A stretch of DNA of 64,000 bases from Rugamonas brunnea (GTDB taxonomy: Bacteria; Pseudomonadota; Gammaproteobacteria; Burkholderiales; Burkholderiaceae_D): contig NZ_JACEZT010000005.1 of NCBI RefSeq assembly GCF_014042345.1, positions 1-64,000 on the forward strand, given 5' to 3'. How positions within the stretch are numbered: the stretch's first letter is position 1; each line of letters begins with the position of its first letter. A program made the translations under genes and the position numbers. Below are positions 45,417-54,828 of the stretch, piece after piece. The notes beneath the pieces were generated by a model that did no database searches, was not told the DNA's origin, and saw only the letters and a list, made by a program, of their open reading frames with translations.

Positions 45417-46298
45417 TCAGGGGGCGGGGCGCTGGTACAGCGACGGCTCGCCCTGGGGCCGGGTCTTGAACCGCTTGTGGGTCCAGAAATACTCGGCCGG
45501 GGCCAGGCGCACTTCGTCCTCGATAAAGGCATTCATCCGGCGGGTGGCGGCCACCATGTCGGTGCCGGGGTAATTGTCCCACACCGGATAGAACTTGACA
45601 CGCCAGCCCTGGTAATTGGGCAGGAAGGTGGCGATCACGGGCATGACCTGGGCGCCGGTAGTGGCGGCGATGCGGGCCGTGGCCGTCAGCGTGGCGGCCT
45701 GGATGCCGAAGAAGGGCACGAATTCCGCGTCCTTTTCGCCGAAATCCATGTCCGGCAGCATGAAATACGGCAGCTTTTCCTTCAGCGCGCGCAGGATGGG
45801 CTTGATGCCGTCCTGGCGCGTGAACAGCCGCACCGGCTTGAACCGCGAGCGGCCCTGGCGCAGCACCTTGTCGAACGCGGCATTCTTTTGCTGCACGTAC
45901 ATCGACGATGCGCTCGCTTCCATGGCGATGGCGACACCGGCTACGTCCAGGCATACGAAATGGGGACACAGCAGGATGGTGGGGCGTTCCGTCATCTCGG
46001 CCACGGGCACCGGGCCCGGTTCCAGCTTGATCAGGCGCCGCAGCCGCGCTTCCGACGACCACCACAGGATGCCGCGTTCCCACACGCTGCGCGAATAGGC
46101 CTGGAAGTGCTGGCGCGCCAGCGCCACGCGCTCGGCTTCCGTCAATTCCGGCATGCACAGGCGCAGATTGGTGAGCGCGATATGGCGGCGCGAGCGCAGC
46201 AGCACGAACAGGATGCTGCCCACCAGCTTGCCGAAGCGGCCCAGCAGGGGCAGGGGCAGCCAGTGCAGCAACCACATCAAACCGAGCATGGCTTTCAT
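45417..46298 (-). CDS. Lipid A biosynthesis lauroyl/myristoyl acyltransferase (copy 1)
   Basis: This 293-aa inner-membrane acyltransferase of the LpxL/LpxM family has an N-terminal membrane segment (about 4-32), the catalytic HX4D motif in CPHFVCLD, and other conserved parts (DMDFGEKDAEFVPFFG, PAEYFWTHKRFKTRP). It adds secondary acyl chains to Kdo2-lipid IVA. ATG 46298 overlaps the stop of the upstream paralogue (ATGA), so the two are translationally coupled. Which copy acts as LpxL and which as LpxM cannot be decided here. Confidence 0.92.
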   Translation of the reverse strand: MKAMLGLMWLLHWLPLPLLGRFGKLVGSILFVLLRSRRHIALTNLRLCMPELTEAERVALARQHFQAYSRSVWERGILWWSSEARLRRLIKLEPGPVPVAEMTERPTILLCPHFVCLDVAGVAIAMEASASSMYVQQKNAAFDKVLRQGRSRFKPVRLFTRQDGIKPILRALKEKLPYFMLPDMDFGEKDAEFVPFFGIQAATLTATARIAATTGAQVMPVIATFLPNYQGWRVKFYPVWDNYPGTDMVAATRRMNAFIEDEVRLAPAEYFWTHKRFKTRPQGEPSLYQRPAP

Positions 46299-47152
46299 TG
46301 CGCACCCTCCTGCACGGCATCCGGTGCGGTGGCGCCGGCCGGCACCTTGTAGCGGTTGTAGCTCCAGAAATACTGGGCCGGGGCGCGTGCGATCAACTGC
46401 TCCATGGCGGCGTTGATGGTGCGCGCCTGCTGGGCCGGCGTGCCGTCCAGGCTGTCCGTGAACGGGACGAAGCGGATCAGGTAGCCCTTGCCGTGCGGCA
46501 GGCGCTCGGCGTAGGTGACGATCACGGTGGCGTCGCCCATCTGGGCCAGCTTGGCCGGCAAGGTCATGGTGTAGGCGGGGCGGCCGAAGAACTCGGCCCA
46601 CACGCCTTCGCCCTCCTGCGGCACCTGGTCCGGCAGCAGGCCGATCGGGCGGCCTTTCTTGAGCGTCTTGGCCAGGATGCGCACGCCCGACATGTTGGCC
46701 GGGGCCAGCAGCAGGTTGTCGCGCGCGCGCGCCCCTTCCACCAGCGGCTTCAGGGCCGCCTTCTTGGGCGGCCGGTACATCACGGTCAGTTCGGTGCGCA
46801 GCGCGATTTCCTGCGCCACGATCTCGAAGCAGCCCAGGTGGGGCGTGAGGAACACGATGCCGCGCCCGGCGTCCAGTTCGGTCTGCACCAGTTGCCAGTT
46901 CTCGTCGCTGGCGTGGCGCGACACGCGTTCGGGCGCGCCGCACCAGATGAACGGCAGTTCCACGATGCTCTTGCCCGCTTCGGCGATGGCGGCCGGCAGG
47001 TAGGCGCTGTAGCCGGCCTGGGCCAGGTTGTCGCGCATGCGCCGGCGGTAGGACGGCGAGGACAGATAAACGACCCAGCCCAGCGCAGCGCCCAGGGCAT
47101 GTAAAACCGGCAACGGGAAGATGGAGAGAAAGCGGAACAGGAGGACTAGCAT
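46295..47152 (-). CDS. Lipid A biosynthesis acyltransferase (copy 2)
   Basis: This 285-aa LpxL-family protein has an N-terminal hydrophobic segment (about 1-30) and HX4E active-site motif in TPHLGCFEIVAQE, then VMYRPPKKAALKPLVEGAR, GLLPDQVPQEGEGVW and APAQYFWSYNRYKVP. It is the first gene of the pair and is divergent from metK with 194 bp between starts, where the metK leader RNA is located. It is paralogous to, but clearly different from, copy 1. Confidence 0.92.
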   Translation of the reverse strand: MLVLLFRFLSIFPLPVLHALGAALGWVVYLSSPSYRRRMRDNLAQAGYSAYLPAAIAEAGKSIVELPFIWCGAPERVSRHASDENWQLVQTELDAGRGIVFLTPHLGCFEIVAQEIALRTELTVMYRPPKKAALKPLVEGARARDNLLLAPANMSGVRILAKTLKKGRPIGLLPDQVPQEGEGVWAEFFGRPAYTMTLPAKLAQMGDATVIVTYAERLPHGKGYLIRFVPFTDSLDGTPAQQARTINAAMEQLIARAPAQYFWSYNRYKVPAGATAPDAVQEGAQ

Positions 47153-47259
47153 GGAATCGTTATATTGATATGAGGCAAAAATCGAGGGGTTGCCTAGCCA
47201 AATTTTTTTTAAGAAGCGTAAAATACCACGTATGCAGTAACCGCTGAGTTAACAGACAA

Positions 47260-47349
47260 CTTGCGAGGCGGAATATAAATCTCGCTAAAGCGTCGCAAGC
47301 CGTATTGGTAAGCGACAACATTTTTCACCAATATCAGGAGCTTGCGATG
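47260..47349 (+). promoter_or_regulatory. metK leader with start-codon-sequestering stem (candidate cis-regulatory RNA)
   Basis: CGTCGCAAGC (47291-47300) can pair over 10 contiguous positions (one G-U) with GCTTGCGATG (47340-47349), which includes the whole metK ATG and the last base of the ribosome site. A second hairpin (47303-47309 with 47327-47333, 7 bp) nests inside. The same left arm (47293-47299) can instead pair with CTTGCGA at 47260-47266, which would free the start. Such mutually exclusive pairings are typical of translational switches. No known SAM-riboswitch class is recognisable; function is inferred. Confidence 0.4.
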
Positions 47350-48513
47350 TCTAACGATTACCTCTTTACCTCTGAATCCGTGTCGGAAGGCCACCCGGAC
47401 AAGGTGGCCGACCAGATTTCGGACGCCATCCTGGACGCCATCCTGGCCCAGGACCCCAAAGCCCGCGTGGCCGCCGAAACGCTGTGCAACACCGGCCTGG
47501 TGGTGCTGGCCGGCGAGATCACGACGCACGCGAACGTGGATTATATTCAAGTTGCGCGTGAAACCATCAAACGTATCGGTTACGACAACACCGATTACGG
47601 CATCGACTACCGCGGCTGCGCCGTGCTGGTCGGCTACGACAAGCAGTCGCCCGACATCGCCCAGGGCGTGGACGAGGGCGCCGGTCTTGATCTGGACCAA
47701 GGCGCCGGCGACCAGGGCCTGATGTTCGGCTACGCCTGCGATGAGACGGCCGAGCTGATGCCCGCCGCCATCCACTACGCGCACCGCCTGGTCGAGCGCC
47801 AGTCGCAACTGCGCAAGGACGGCCGCCTGCCATGGCTGCGCCCGGACGCCAAGTCGCAAGTGACGCTGCGCTACGTCAACGGCCGCCCGGTGGCCGTGGA
47901 CACGGTGGTGCTGTCGACCCAGCACTCGCCCGAGATCAGCCACAAGCACATCGAAGAAGCCGTGATCGAGGACATCATCAAGCCCGTGCTGCCGCGCGAA
48001 TGGCTGAACGACACGCGCTACCTGGTCAACCCGACCGGCCGCTTCGTCATCGGCGGCCCGCAGGGCGACTGCGGCCTGACGGGCCGCAAGATCATCGTTG
48101 ACACCTACGGCGGCGCCAGCCCGCACGGCGGCGGCGCGTTCTCGGGCAAGGACCCGTCCAAGGTGGACCGTTCGGCCGCCTACGCGGCCCGCTACGTGGC
48201 CAAGAACGTGGTGGCGGCCGGCCTGGCGCGCCAGTGCCAGGTGCAGGTCAGCTACGCGATCGGCGTGGCCAAGCCGATCAACATCACCGTCTACACGGAA
48301 GGCACGGGCGTGATCCCGGACGAGAAGATCGCCAAGCTGGTGATGGAGCACTTCGACCTGCGTCCGAAAGGCATCGTGCAGATGCTGGACCTGCTGCGCC
48401 CGATCTACCAGAAGACGGCCGCCTACGGCCACTTCGGCCGCGAAGAGCCGGAATTCACGTGGGAGCGCACCGACAAGGCCGCCATCCTGCGCGAAGCGGC
48501 CGGCCTCAAATAA
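47347..48513 (+). CDS. metK: S-adenosylmethionine synthase
   Basis: This 388-aa cytoplasmic enzyme makes SAM from methionine and ATP. It starts [20 protein letters not shown], contains [12 protein letters not shown] and the phosphate-loop region [22 protein letters not shown] 47347 with CAGGAG upstream is chosen over an in-frame GTG at 47305. It heads a methyl-cycle cluster with ahcY and metF and is followed by a terminator hairpin. Confidence 0.98.
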   Translation: MSNDYLFTSESVSEGHPDKVADQISDAILDAILAQDPKARVAAETLCNTGLVVLAGEITTHANVDYIQVARETIKRIGYDNTDYGIDYRGCAVLVGYDKQSPDIAQGVDEGAGLDLDQGAGDQGLMFGYACDETAELMPAAIHYAHRLVERQSQLRKDGRLPWLRPDAKSQVTLRYVNGRPVAVDTVVLSTQHSPEISHKHIEEAVIEDIIKPVLPREWLNDTRYLVNPTGRFVIGGPQGDCGLTGRKIIVDTYGGASPHGGGAFSGKDPSKVDRSAAYAARYVAKNVVAAGLARQCQVQVSYAIGVAKPINITVYTEGTGVIPDEKIAKLVMEHFDLRPKGIVQMLDLLRPIYQKTAAYGHFGREEPEFTWERTDKAAILREAAGLK

Positions 48514-48524
48514 GGTAACACCGC

Positions 48525-48590
48525 CGGGGAGGCGGGCCGGTTTTTTTGGTGCCCAAGGCGCCAAAAGACGTGGCCGCCTCCCCGTTTTCT
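48525..48590 (+). terminator. Rho-independent terminator between metK and the SAH riboswitch
   Basis: An 11-bp perfect outer stem (CGGGGAGGCGG 48525-48535 with 48574-48584) and an inner 8-bp stem (48546-48553/48558-48565, one G-U) are followed by TTTTCTT (48585-48591). It ends metK transcription, so ahcY is under the riboswitch and its own promoter. Confidence 0.75.
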
Positions 48591-48603
48591 TGTAAAATAC
48601 CCC

Positions 48604-48668
48604 TTCCGAGGAGCGTTGCGACGAATCACCCCGATTCGCCAGGCTCGGAATCTGCAACCGCGCTCACG
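48604..48668 (+). ncRNA. S-adenosylhomocysteine (SAH) riboswitch
   Basis: The element matches the SAH-riboswitch fold of beta- and gammaproteobacteria. P1 is TTCCGAG (48604-48610) with CTCGGAA (48644-48650), P2 is CGAATC (48622-48627) with GATTCG (48633-48638), and the pseudoknot is GAGCG-TTGC (48611-48619) with GCAA (48654-48657) and CGCTC (48661-48665). The conserved GCCAGGCTCGG junction is present. It sits about 30 bp upstream of ahcY. Binding of SAH, the substrate of AhcY, is known to turn expression on in this class. Confidence 0.92.
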
Positions 48669-48697
48669 TTACTTTTTTCTATCGAAAGGAGGGCGTG

Positions 48698-50125
<1,428 letters not shown>

Positions 50126-50137
50126 TCGGCGATGAGG

Positions 50138-50168
50138 CGGTCCGCCGGCGCTTGCCGGCGGGCCGTTT
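50138..50168 (+). terminator. Terminator hairpin after ahcY
   Basis: A 12-bp stem (50138-50149 with 50154-50165, one G-U, loop GCTT) is followed by TTTCT. It sits 12 bp past the ahcY stop, so transcripts reaching the next genes would pass a partial terminator. Confidence 0.7.
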
Positions 50169-50199
50169 CTCCCTTCATTCCTGCCGCGAGCCTCTTACC

Positions 50200-50556
50200 A
50201 TGCGTTTGGTCCTTACCTGGTTAATCAATGCCGCTGCCCTGCTGGCAGTGCCCTACCTGATGCATTCCGTCGATGTCACAAGCATAGGCGCAGCCCTCGT
50301 CGCAGCCCTCTTGTTGGGTCTGGTAAATACGCTGATCCGGCCCGTGCTGCTGTTGCTGACCCTGCCCGTGACCGTGCTGTCGCTGGGCCTGTTCATCTTC
50401 TTCATCAACGGCTTCATGTTCTGGCTGGTGGCGCAGTGGGTGACGGGCTTCCATGTCGACAGTTTCTGGTCGGCCATGGGCGGCGCACTGCTGTACAGCG
50501 TGATTTCCTGGGCTTTGTCTACCTTACTTTTGAAGAACGCCGATGGACAACCCTAA
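50200..50556 (+). CDS. Small integral membrane protein (phage holin/YvlD-like family)
   Basis: This 118-aa protein has about four predicted membrane segments (near 5-22, 27-49, 51-75 and 88-110; LLLTLPVTVLSLGLFIFFINGFMFWLV is characteristic) and resembles the Phage_holin_4_2/YvlD family. It is not phage-linked here. ATG 50200 gives the family's N-terminal length. The gene overlaps metF by 14 bp and lies between ahcY and metF, a placement seen in related genomes as far as I recall. Its function is unknown. Confidence 0.8.
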   Translation: MRLVLTWLINAAALLAVPYLMHSVDVTSIGAALVAALLLGLVNTLIRPVLLLLTLPVTVLSLGLFIFFINGFMFWLVAQWVTGFHVDSFWSAMGGALLYSVISWALSTLLLKNADGQP

Positions 50557-51370
50557 TTTCAGTATCGAATTCTTTCCGCCCAAGACGGCGGAAGGGGCGG
50601 AGAAGCTGCGCGCCACGCGCGCCAAGCTGTCCGAACTGCATCCCAAATATTTCTCCGTGACCTTTGGCGCGGGCGGCACCACCCAGCGCGGCACGCTCGA
50701 CACCGTGCTCGAAATCATGGCCGCCGGCGAACAGGCCGCGCCCCACCTGTCGTGCGTGGGCGGCACGCGCGAATCGATCCGCGCCATCCTGGCCGAGTTC
50801 AAGTCGCACAACATCCGCCGCATCGTCGCCCTGCGTGGCGACCTGCCCAGCGGCTACGGCGCGGCCGGCGAATTCCGCTACGCCAACGAGCTGGTGGAAT
50901 TCATCCGCGCCGAAACGGGTGACTGGTTCCACATCGAAGTGGCGGCCTATCCGGAGACGCACCCGCAAGCCCGCTCGCCGCAGGACGACCTGTTGGCGTT
51001 CGAGCGCAAGGTGAAGGCCGGCGCCAACGCCGCCATCACCCAGTACTTCTACAACGCCGACGCCTACTTCCAGTTCATGGACGAGTGCGGCAAGCTGGGC
51101 ATCACCGTGCCCGTGGTGCCCGGCATCATGCCGATTACCAACTACACGCAGCTGATGCGCTTTTCCGACATGTGCGGCGCGGAGATCCCGCGCTGGGTGC
51201 GACTCAAGCTGGCCAGCTTCGGCGACGACACGGCGTCCATCAAGGCCTTCGGCCTGGACGTGGTGACGGCGCTGGGCCAGCGCCTGCTGGCCGGCGGTGC
51301 ACCCGGCCTGCATTTCTACAGCATGAACCAGGCGGCGCCAACCACGGCGCTGTGGCAACGGCTGGTCTGA
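50543..51370 (+). CDS. metF: 5,10-methylenetetrahydrofolate reductase
   Basis: This 275-aa flavoprotein makes 5-methyl-THF for methionine synthase. It begins NPNFSIEFFPPKTAEGAEKL, has the TFGAGGTTQRGTL FAD/NADH-site segment and RGDLP, then TQYFYNADAYFQFMDEC and PGIMPITNY. It overlaps the preceding membrane-protein gene by 14 bp. Together with metK, ahcY and the nearby 5-FCL gene it forms a C1/methyl-cycle neighbourhood. A REP-like hairpin follows. Confidence 0.97.
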   Translation: MDNPNFSIEFFPPKTAEGAEKLRATRAKLSELHPKYFSVTFGAGGTTQRGTLDTVLEIMAAGEQAAPHLSCVGGTRESIRAILAEFKSHNIRRIVALRGDLPSGYGAAGEFRYANELVEFIRAETGDWFHIEVAAYPETHPQARSPQDDLLAFERKVKAGANAAITQYFYNADAYFQFMDECGKLGITVPVVPGIMPITNYTQLMRFSDMCGAEIPRWVRLKLASFGDDTASIKAFGLDVVTALGQRLLAGGAPGLHFYSMNQAAPTTALWQRLV

Positions 51371-51375
51371 AAAAC

Positions 51376-51416
51376 CGGGGTCAGGTCCAGTAGCGTGACT
51401 ACATGACCTGACCCCG
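51376..51416. repeat. REP-like hairpin (copy B, 12-bp arms)
   Basis: CGGGGTCAGGTC (51376-51387) and its complement (51405-51416) flank a centre with a 4-bp inner stem (51390-51393/51399-51402). It lies between convergent metF and the 5-FCL gene, and is followed by a 13-bp near-duplicate of its right edge (51421-51433). It belongs to the same family as copies A and C and may end both transcripts. Confidence 0.8.
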
Positions 51417-51445
51417 CGTCATGACCCCGCGTCGCGGTTCGACGT

Positions 51446-52063
51446 TCAGGCGCGCGGGTCTGGCGTGCTGGCGCCCTGTTCCGTGACGATGCAGTCGAGC
51501 GCGACATCGTGCGGGTCGTCGCCGAACGCGGCCTGCTGGCAGGCGTAAGCAATGCCCACCGTGCGCGGCCGCGGCTGTGCCTCCAGCGTGCGGTCGTAGA
51601 AGCCGCCGCCGTAGCCCAGCCGGTAGCCGTGGCGGTTGTAGCCCAGGCACGGCACCAGCAGCGCCGGCGGCCGGGCCGCCAGCCGCAGCTCGGCCGGCAC
51701 CGCCACCCCCATCCCATCCTTCACCATCGGCTCGCCGATCTGCCAGTCCGCGAACGCCAGCGGCGCATGTTTTTCCACCACCACCGGCAGCAGCAGGCGC
51801 ACGCCGCGCCGCGCCAGTTCCGCGTAGGCGGCCTGCAGATCCGGCTCGTCGCGCAGCGGCCAGTAGACGCCCAGCGCGCTGACGGCGGCCGCTTCCGACC
51901 ATGCCAGCACATGGCCCCCGATGGCCGCATCCCATGCGGTGCGCGTGGCCGCGTCCACCGCGCGCCGCGCACTGAGCAATTGCTTGCGCAAATCGGCCTT
52001 GGACAGGGGCGTTGCCGCTGGCGGCTGCGCCATGGCGCGTGGTATTCTAGGATCGCTGGTCAT
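51446..52063 (-). CDS. 5-formyltetrahydrofolate cyclo-ligase
   Basis: This 205-aa cytoplasmic enzyme converts 5-formyl-THF to 5,10-methenyl-THF with ATP. It has SKADLRKQLLSARRAVD at the N-terminus and the signature LLVPCLGYNRHGYRLGYGGGFYDRTL near the C-terminus. No 6S RNA was seen upstream; the divergent lytic transglycosylase gene begins 34 bp away. The C-terminal end (about 195-205) is low-complexity. Confidence 0.94.
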   Translation of the reverse strand: MTSDPRIPRAMAQPPAATPLSKADLRKQLLSARRAVDAATRTAWDAAIGGHVLAWSEAAAVSALGVYWPLRDEPDLQAAYAELARRGVRLLLPVVVEKHAPLAFADWQIGEPMVKDGMGVAVPAELRLAARPPALLVPCLGYNRHGYRLGYGGGFYDRTLEAQPRPRTVGIAYACQQAAFGDDPHDVALDCIVTEQGASTPDPRA

Positions 52064-52097
52064 ATGACTGTTTTAAGACTTGATTGAGAGTTGCACA

Positions 52098-54080
52098 TTG
52101 AATTCCGCTTCAAAATGGATAGCCGGCGCCTTGATGGCCGTAGCCTGCCTGGCCTCACCCTGGAGCCGCGCCGATGATAGTGGAATCGACAGCAGCCGCA
52201 AGGACGACGACGCCTTCCTGCTGCTGCGCGACGCCGTGCGCCAGGACGATCCGGCCAAGGTTGCATTCTATGCCGACCGGCTGGCCGACTACCAGATTCC
52301 TTCCTACGTCGATTACTACCGCCTCAAGTCGCACCTGCGCGACGCCGCCAACAGCGAAGTGCGCGACTTCCTGCGCCGTTATGAAGGCAGCGCCATCGCC
52401 GACCGCATGCGCAACGACTGGCTGCTGGAACTGGGCCGCAAGCGCGACTGGGCCACGTTCGACGAGCAGTTGCCGCTGTTCGTGCTGAACGACGATACCC
52501 AGGTCAAGTGCTATAACCTGATGTCGCGCGCGCTCAAGGGCCAGCGCGTGGCCGAGCAGGCGCGCGTGTTGCTGGTCAATCCGCCCGTGTATGGCGAAGC
52601 GTGCTCTGGCCTGATCGCCACGCTGGCCCAGAACGGCCAGTTCGACAACGAGGACTTGTGGACCCAGGTGCGCCTGGCCGGCCAGTTCGACGCCACCGGG
52701 CCGGGCAAGCGCACCATGGTGCTGCTGGGCGGGCCGGAAAAACGCATCGGCCAGGCCATCGACCTGCCGGCCCTCGCGCTGGCCAAGGGCGTAGGCAGCG
52801 GCCGCATCGATCACGAAATCTACCTGGTGGCCGTGGGCCGCATGGCGCGCACCAGCGTCAAGCTGGCCGCGCTGGCGCTGCATAAAGCCACGCCCAAGCT
52901 GACAGCGCAGGAACAGGCCATCGGCTGGGCCAACATCGCGCTGGCCTCGTCCTACACGCTGGCGCCGGAGACGGCCGACTACTGGCGCAAGGCGGCCGGC
53001 GCGCCGCTGTCGCAGGAGGCGCAGCAATGGAAGGTGCGCTATGCGCTGCGCGCCGGCGACTGGAAGCAGGTGCGTACCGGCATCCGCGCCATGCCGCAGG
53101 CGCTGCGCAACGATCCGGCCTGGATCTACTGGCAGGCCCGCGCGCTGATGGCCGAATCGGGCGCCAGCCAGCCCACGGGCGAAGCGGCGCAACTGTTGCG
53201 CAGCATTTCCGACCAGTCCAACTTCTACGGCCAGCTGGCGCTGGAGGAGCTGGGCCAGTTGATCACGATCCCGCCGGCCGGGCCGCCGATCACCCAGGCC
53301 GAGATCACGCCGTTCGCGTCCGACCCGAATTTCCAGCGTGCGCTCAAGTTCTTCTCGATGCGGCTGCGCTTCGAAGGCACGCGCGAATGGAACTGGGCGC
53401 TGCGCGGCCTGAGCGAACGCCAGCACCTGGCGGCCGCCGAATTCGCGCGCCAGAACAACATCCTCGACCGCATGGTGAGCACGTCCGAGAAGACCCGCAT
53501 CCAGGTCGACTACACGCAGCGCTTCCCCGCGCCGCATGACGACATCATGCACCCGGCCACCCAGACCCTGGGCCTGGACAAGGCCTGGGTGTATGGCCTG
53601 ATCCGCCAGGAATCGCGCTTCATCATGGATTCGCAGTCGGCCGTGGGCGCCTCGGGCCTGATGCAGGTGATGCCGTCCACCGGTCGCTGGGTGGCCAAGA
53701 AGATCGGCCTGACGGACTTTGTCCAGAACATGCTGAGCGACGTGCGCACCAACATCCTGCTCGGCACCAATTACATGAACATGGTGTTGGGCAGCATGGA
53801 CGGCTCGCAGACGCTGGCCACGGCCGCCTACAACGCCGGCCCGGGGCGTCTGCGCAGCTGGCGCGCCGCGCTCGACAAGCCGATGGAGAGCGCCGTCTTC
53901 ATCGAATCGATTCCCTTCCCTGAAACGCGCACCTACGTGAAGAACGTGATGTCCAACGCGACCTACTACGCGGCCCTGTTCGAGGGCCGGCCGCAGTCGC
54001 TCAAGGCCCGCCTCGGCACCGTCGCGCCCAAGGGCTATACGGCGCAGGAACAACAAGAAACCAGCTTCGGCTCCCGTTAG
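52098..54080 (+). CDS. Soluble-type lytic murein transglycosylase (Slt70-like)
   Basis: This roughly 660-aa periplasmic enzyme cuts the MurNAc-GlcNAc bond to give 1,6-anhydro ends. A signal peptide (about 1-24, ending SPWSRA) precedes a long alpha-superhelical (U-shaped) domain and a C-terminal catalytic domain with the Glu motif GLIRQESRFI, then GLMQVMPSTGRWVAKK and AYNAGPGR. TTG 52098 is preferred because GAGAG lies 8 nt upstream; an in-frame TTG at 52080 is the alternative. It is divergent from the 5-FCL gene. Confidence 0.93.
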   Translation: MNSASKWIAGALMAVACLASPWSRADDSGIDSSRKDDDAFLLLRDAVRQDDPAKVAFYADRLADYQIPSYVDYYRLKSHLRDAANSEVRDFLRRYEGSAIADRMRNDWLLELGRKRDWATFDEQLPLFVLNDDTQVKCYNLMSRALKGQRVAEQARVLLVNPPVYGEACSGLIATLAQNGQFDNEDLWTQVRLAGQFDATGPGKRTMVLLGGPEKRIGQAIDLPALALAKGVGSGRIDHEIYLVAVGRMARTSVKLAALALHKATPKLTAQEQAIGWANIALASSYTLAPETADYWRKAAGAPLSQEAQQWKVRYALRAGDWKQVRTGIRAMPQALRNDPAWIYWQARALMAESGASQPTGEAAQLLRSISDQSNFYGQLALEELGQLITIPPAGPPITQAEITPFASDPNFQRALKFFSMRLRFEGTREWNWALRGLSERQHLAAAEFARQNNILDRMVSTSEKTRIQVDYTQRFPAPHDDIMHPATQTLGLDKAWVYGLIRQESRFIMDSQSAVGASGLMQVMPSTGRWVAKKIGLTDFVQNMLSDVRTNILLGTNYMNMVLGSMDGSQTLATAAYNAGPGRLRSWRAALDKPMESAVFIESIPFPETRTYVKNVMSNATYYAALFEGRPQSLKARLGTVAPKGYTAQEQQETSFGSR

Positions 54081-54108
54081 CATCCACCGCACCTATCCGG
54101 ACCACTCC

Positions 54109-54825
54109 ATGCAAACCACTGAACTCGATCCCACCCTGTCGCAAGCCCTGGCCAATGCGCGCGCGCCCGGCCTCACGCTCATCATCGGCAACAAGAACTA
54201 CTCGTCCTGGTCGATGCGGCCATGGGTGGCCATGACGGCGTTCGGCATCCCGTTCCAGGAAGTGAAGGTATTGCTCGACCAGCCCGACACGGCCAACCGC
54301 ATCGCCGCCTACTCGGCCGCCGGCCGCGTGCCCGTGCTGCTGGCGGGCGAGATGACGATCTGGGACAGCCTGGCCATCTGCGAATACCTGGCCGAGCAAT
54401 TCCCGGAGCTGCACATGTGGCCGCAGGACGTTGCCGCGCGCGCCATGGCCCGTTCCGTGTGCGCGGAAATGCACTCCGGTTTCGCCGACCTGCGCACGGC
54501 CATGTCGATGAACATCCGCGCCAGCTATCCGGGCAAGGGCCGCACCAACGGTAGCCAGGCCGATATCGGCCGCATCAGCGAGATCTGGGAAGAATGCCTG
54601 TCGCGCTTTGGCCACCATCAGTTCCTGTTCGGCGAATTCACCATCGCCGACGCCTTCTTTGCGCCCGTCGTGATGCGCTTCCGCACCTACGGCGTGACGC
54701 TGGCGCCGGCCCTGAACGCCTATTGCGACCGCGTGTGCGCCCACCCCGCCGTGGCGCGCTGGATCACGGAAGCGCTGGCCGAGACGGAAATGGCGCCCCG
54801 CCACGACGCTGAAATGCCGGACTGA
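54109..54825 (+). CDS. Glutathione S-transferase family protein
   Basis: This 238-aa protein has a thioredoxin-like N-terminal domain (about 20-100; LIIGNKNYSSWSMRPWVAM, GRVPVLL, IWDSLAICEYLAEQFP) and a helical C-terminal domain (FGEFTIADAFFAPVVMRF). The active-site region NKNYSSWSMRP suggests a Ser-type GST. It lies 3 bp before cca; the substrate is unknown and the link to tRNA maturation is only positional. Confidence 0.88.
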   Translation: MQTTELDPTLSQALANARAPGLTLIIGNKNYSSWSMRPWVAMTAFGIPFQEVKVLLDQPDTANRIAAYSAAGRVPVLLAGEMTIWDSLAICEYLAEQFPELHMWPQDVAARAMARSVCAEMHSGFADLRTAMSMNIRASYPGKGRTNGSQADIGRISEIWEECLSRFGHHQFLFGEFTIADAFFAPVVMRFRTYGVTLAPALNAYCDRVCAHPAVARWITEALAETEMAPRHDAEMPD

Positions 54826-54828
54826 CGC

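Noticed and set aside
52064-52097. Possible 6S RNA (ssrS) upstream of the 5-FCL gene
   Set aside because: 6S RNA often sits next to this gene in proteobacteria, but only 34 bp separate the divergent transglycosylase start, too short for it.
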